Of a stretch of 8,808 nucleotides of DNA, positions 7,761 to 8,808 are shown in pieces. Source of the stretch: CAYOBW01 sp964402115 (GTDB taxonomy: Bacteria > Verrucomicrobiota > Kiritimatiellia > UBA8416 > CAYOBW01); the NCBI GenBank assembly GCA_964402115.1, contig CAYOBW010000300.1:1-8808 (forward strand). Direction: 5' to 3'. Below the pieces are notes generated by a model, which worked only from the letters and a program-made list of their open reading frames with translations, did not search any database and had not been told where the DNA came from. The position numbers were made by a program, and so were the translations under genes. Within the stretch, counting starts at the first letter, position 1; each line of letters begins with the position of its first letter.

Positions 7761-7933
7761 CGGGTGCTGCCGTGTGGCGCGGGTATCCGACCCGCGCGCG
7801 GAAGGAGCGGAGCGGGGGGCGTAGCTGGGCTGACCTGGGGTGAGCAAAGCCGCCTGCTACGCTCTTGGCGGTGTCAGCGCCGGTCGGATACCGGCGCCAC
7901 GGGGGAGCGGCCGGGTTCTGCCATGTGGCGCGG
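7761..7933. repeat. Imperfect 22-bp direct repeat flanking the hairpin pair
   Basis: 7761-7782 and 7912-7933 share 20 of 22 bases (CGGGTkCTGCCrTGTGGCGC followed by GG). The second copy breaks off before the ATCCG loop, so it looks like a truncated third unit of the same repeat family. Together the copies suggest a small repeat cluster of about 175 bp. Confidence 0.5.
7774..7900. repeat. REPIN-like pair of inverted hairpin repeats
   Basis: Two 24-bp units, 7774-7797 and the reverse complement of 7877-7900, agree at 22 positions. Each folds into a perfect 8-bp stem with a 5-nt loop. Unit 1 is GCGCGGGT-ATCCG-ACCCGCGC (7777-7797). Unit 2, on the other strand, is GCGCCGGT-ATCCG-ACCGGCGC. The two differences form one swapped base pair (G-C to C-G), so the stem is preserved. 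The 76 bp between the units hold another inverted repeat, GCGTAGC (7819-7825) with GCTACGC (7856-7862). Inverted hairpin pairs of this kind resemble REPIN elements mobilised by RAYT transposases; no such gene is present here. Confidence 0.6.
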
Positions 7934-8048
7934 ACAACCGCCGGGAGAAGAGCTTGACGACGCACCATTCGATCCCGACCCCGCCGCCCCAGGATAGCTC
8001 GCGAGCCGCTCGCGTCCTGACCGCCGCCGTTGGCCGCGAAAAGAGAGA

Positions 8049-8077
8049 TTGAGCGGAACGGCCCGCAGGAGTACATT
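8049..8077 (+). promoter_or_regulatory. Candidate toxin-antitoxin promoter
   Basis: TTGAGC (8049-8054) and TACATT (8072-8077) are separated by exactly 17 nt, each matching the sigma-70 consensus at 4 of 6 positions. Transcription would start near 8084, almost at the ATG (8086), giving a nearly leaderless message. The small dyad TACG-AA-CGTA (8077-8086) overlaps the -10 edge and the start codon and could serve in autoregulation. The alternative is a more upstream promoter using GCAGGAG (8065-8071) as ribosome site, although that leaves 14 nt to the ATG, which is long. Confidence 0.35.
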
Positions 8078-8085
8078 ACGAACGT

Positions 8086-8304
8086 ATGACAAGCACAGTC
8101 CAGATCGAGACAATGTCGCGGGCGGAGAAGCTCCAAACAATGGAGGCGCTCTGGGAGGACCTTTCGAGGACGGATGCCGAGGTCGAGTCGCCTGCATGGC
8201 ACCGGGACGTCTTGAAGGAGACCGAGGCCAGGGTTGCCGCAGGGCAAGAGCGCATCGCCGACTGGAAGACGGCCAAACAGGAACTCAGGAAACGGTTTGA
8301 ATGA
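8086..8304 (+). CDS. Antitoxin of the Unstab_antitox/CHP02574 addiction-module family
   Basis: This 72-aa protein probably binds and neutralises the toxin encoded just downstream and helps repress their shared promoter. The pattern MSRAEKLQTMEALWEDLS (10-27), then SPAWHRDVL (35-43), a charged helix rich in Glu and Arg, and DWKTAKQELRKR (59-70) is typical of the addiction-module component family. Its length is normal. The ATG at 8086 is preferred over the one at 8113 because relatives carry a short IEQM-like stretch before the S/P-xxEKL motif, seen here as IETM. Its TGA overlaps the toxin ATG as ATGA, pointing to translational coupling. By eye the GC content is lower than in the glycosidase operon, which fits horizontal acquisition. 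Repressor activity is inferred from the family. Confidence 0.88.
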   Translation: MTSTVQIETMSRAEKLQTMEALWEDLSRTDAEVESPAWHRDVLKETEARVAAGQERIADWKTAKQELRKRFE

Positions 8305-8609
8305 GGATCAAGATCCTTTCTTCAGCCGTGGCCGACCTCCACGCTGGACGCTTGTTTTACGAGAAGCAGGGCGAAGGACTCGGCGAGTATTTCTTTGACT
8401 CTCTGTTCTCCGACATCGACTCCCTCGTCCTCTACGCAGGCATCCATCCCAAGGTCAACGGTTATCACAGGCTGCTGTCGAAGCGCTTCCCGTACGCCGT
8501 GTACTACACGCGCGAGGATGACCTCGCCGTCGTCTGGAGAGTCCTCGACCTCCGGCGTCACCCGGATACGATCCGTCAGGCATTCGATCACCGGCGAACC
8601 AGCGCCTGA
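8301..8609 (+). CDS. RelE/ParE-family toxin
   Basis: This 102-aa protein has the compact RelE/ParE fold pattern. An N-terminal strand (MRIKILSSAVADL) is followed by two helices (FYEKQGEGLGEYFFDSLFSDI). Then come strands with GIHPKV (47-52), GYHRLLSKRFPYAVYY (54-69) and VVWRVLDLRRHP (77-88). The YHR-KRFPYAVYY core and the terminal LRRHP stretch are diagnostic for this superfamily. Members either cleave mRNA at the ribosome or inhibit gyrase; the sequence alone does not decide which. It starts within the antitoxin stop (ATGA overlap), so the pair is one operon. The length is normal with no frameshift, so the toxin is probably intact. Its stop codon lies inside a strong hairpin (8602-8637). Confidence 0.88.
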   Translation: MRIKILSSAVADLHAGRLFYEKQGEGLGEYFFDSLFSDIDSLVLYAGIHPKVNGYHRLLSKRFPYAVYYTREDDLAVVWRVLDLRRHPDTIRQAFDHRRTSA

Positions 8610-8637
8610 CGGTACGGCTTCGCCGCCCGTTAGGCGC
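8602..8637 (+). repeat. Hairpin at the toxin stop codon with attC-like arms
   Basis: GCGCCTGACGG (8602-8612) pairs with CCGTTAGGCGC (8627-8637) along 11 bp with one G-T wobble. An inner stem CGGC-TTC-GCCG (8615-8625) extends it. The outer arms contain GCCTGAC and GTTAGGC. GTTAGGC fits the integron core GTTRRRY exactly; GCCTGAC differs from RYYYAAC by one base. At about 32 nt between cores it is shorter than usual attC sites (about 57 nt or more). No T-tract follows, so it is a poor intrinsic terminator. It may instead protect the mRNA 3' end. Confidence 0.5.
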
Positions 8638-8770
8638 GCAGGTTGGCGGGTACGGATGAGGACTTCTGAGAGAGGGGATTGAGGGGAAAGCGCGGAGGAT
8701 GATCCAACACTCCGGTCCAGAGTGCCTCGCCAGCTCGGCACCGTGACCGGGGGCGTTCTGCGAGAGGATC

Positions 8771-8808
8771 ATGACTTATCGAGAGAGACTAAGGGCATCA
8801 GAGATGGG
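8771..8808 (+). CDS. Possible start of a plus-strand reading frame (partial, doubtful)
   Basis: ATG at 8771 opens a frame (MTYRERLRASEM) running to the window end, with GAGAGG at 8762-8767 close upstream. The frame is closed by TGA at 8744 and has no earlier start. The spacing of the purine tract to the ATG is short and only 12 full codons are visible, so I cannot tell a gene from chance. The preceding stretch (8638-8770) shows no recognisable feature. Confidence 0.2.
   Translation, partial: MTYRERLRASEM

Larger units (their letters stand above)
7505..8085. other. Intergenic region between divergent operon and toxin-antitoxin genes
   Basis: About 580 bp separate the fucosidase start from the antitoxin start. 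I see no convincing gene on either strand; the open frames here are low-complexity, Arg/Pro/Ala-rich and lack family signatures. The region holds the candidate operon promoter (7618-7646) and the inverted hairpin repeats with a direct repeat (7761-7933). It also holds a small perfect hairpin CGCGAG-CCG-CTCGCG (8000-8014) and the candidate antitoxin promoter near 8049-8077. No tRNA or other RNA gene was recognised. Confidence 0.6.

Noticed and set aside
7670..7988. Exact 15-bp direct match CCCGACCCCGCCGCC at 7670-7684 and 7974-7988
   Set aside because: Simple C/G-rich sequence in a GC-rich region; chance recurrence is likely and no flanking similarity is seen.
7501..8247. A 248-codon minus-strand frame covering the intergenic region and running antisense to the antitoxin
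   Set aside because: Half of it is antisense to a well-recognised antitoxin and the rest reads through hairpin repeats; the composition is non-protein-like.
8602..8637. Intrinsic terminator for the toxin-antitoxin operon
   Set aside because: The stem is strong, but no T-rich tract follows and the stem includes the stop codon, so I list it only as a hairpin.
8699..8772. 7-bp inverted repeat ATGATCC / GGATCAT about 60 bp apart
   Set aside because: Short arms with a long gap and no other supporting structure; expected by chance.

Overview
This GC-rich window looks like part of a genome from the PVC group (Planctomycetota, Verrucomicrobiota, Kiritimatiellota or Lentisphaerota). That placement is inferred from gene content: secreted GH29 and GH78 glycosidases carrying galactose-binding-like domains, next to an HzsA-related haem protein of a type common in those phyla. 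No taxonomic marker is present.

Positions 1-7504 hold one minus-strand gene cluster, transcribed from right to left: a GH29 alpha-L-fucosidase (7504-5444, GTG start), a GH78 alpha-L-rhamnosidase (5430-2449), then an HzsA-related protein with a CxxCH haem site (2391-1, cut off by the window edge). The gaps are 13 and 57 bp, so this is probably one operon. All three proteins begin with a plausible export signal. The simplest reading is an exported pathway that removes fucose and rhamnose from a deoxy-sugar-rich polysaccharide, such as an algal or plant cell-wall glycan, made together with a haem protein of unknown role.

Positions 7505-8085 are non-coding and rich in repeats. They hold a weak candidate promoter/operator for the operon. 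They also hold a pair of inverted 24-bp hairpin repeats whose two differences compensate each other, so the stem is kept. The pair surrounds a third inverted repeat and is followed by a partial extra copy, an arrangement like a REPIN or small non-autonomous element.

Positions 8086-8609 (plus strand) encode a two-gene toxin-antitoxin module: an Unstab_antitox/CHP02574-type antitoxin and a RelE/ParE-family toxin overlapping by ATGA. It is less GC-rich by eye than the operon and is probably an acquired accessory module. A strong hairpin whose arms resemble integron attC core sites overlaps the toxin stop codon. The last ~170 bases contain nothing I can identify confidently, except a possible start of a plus-strand reading frame at 8771.
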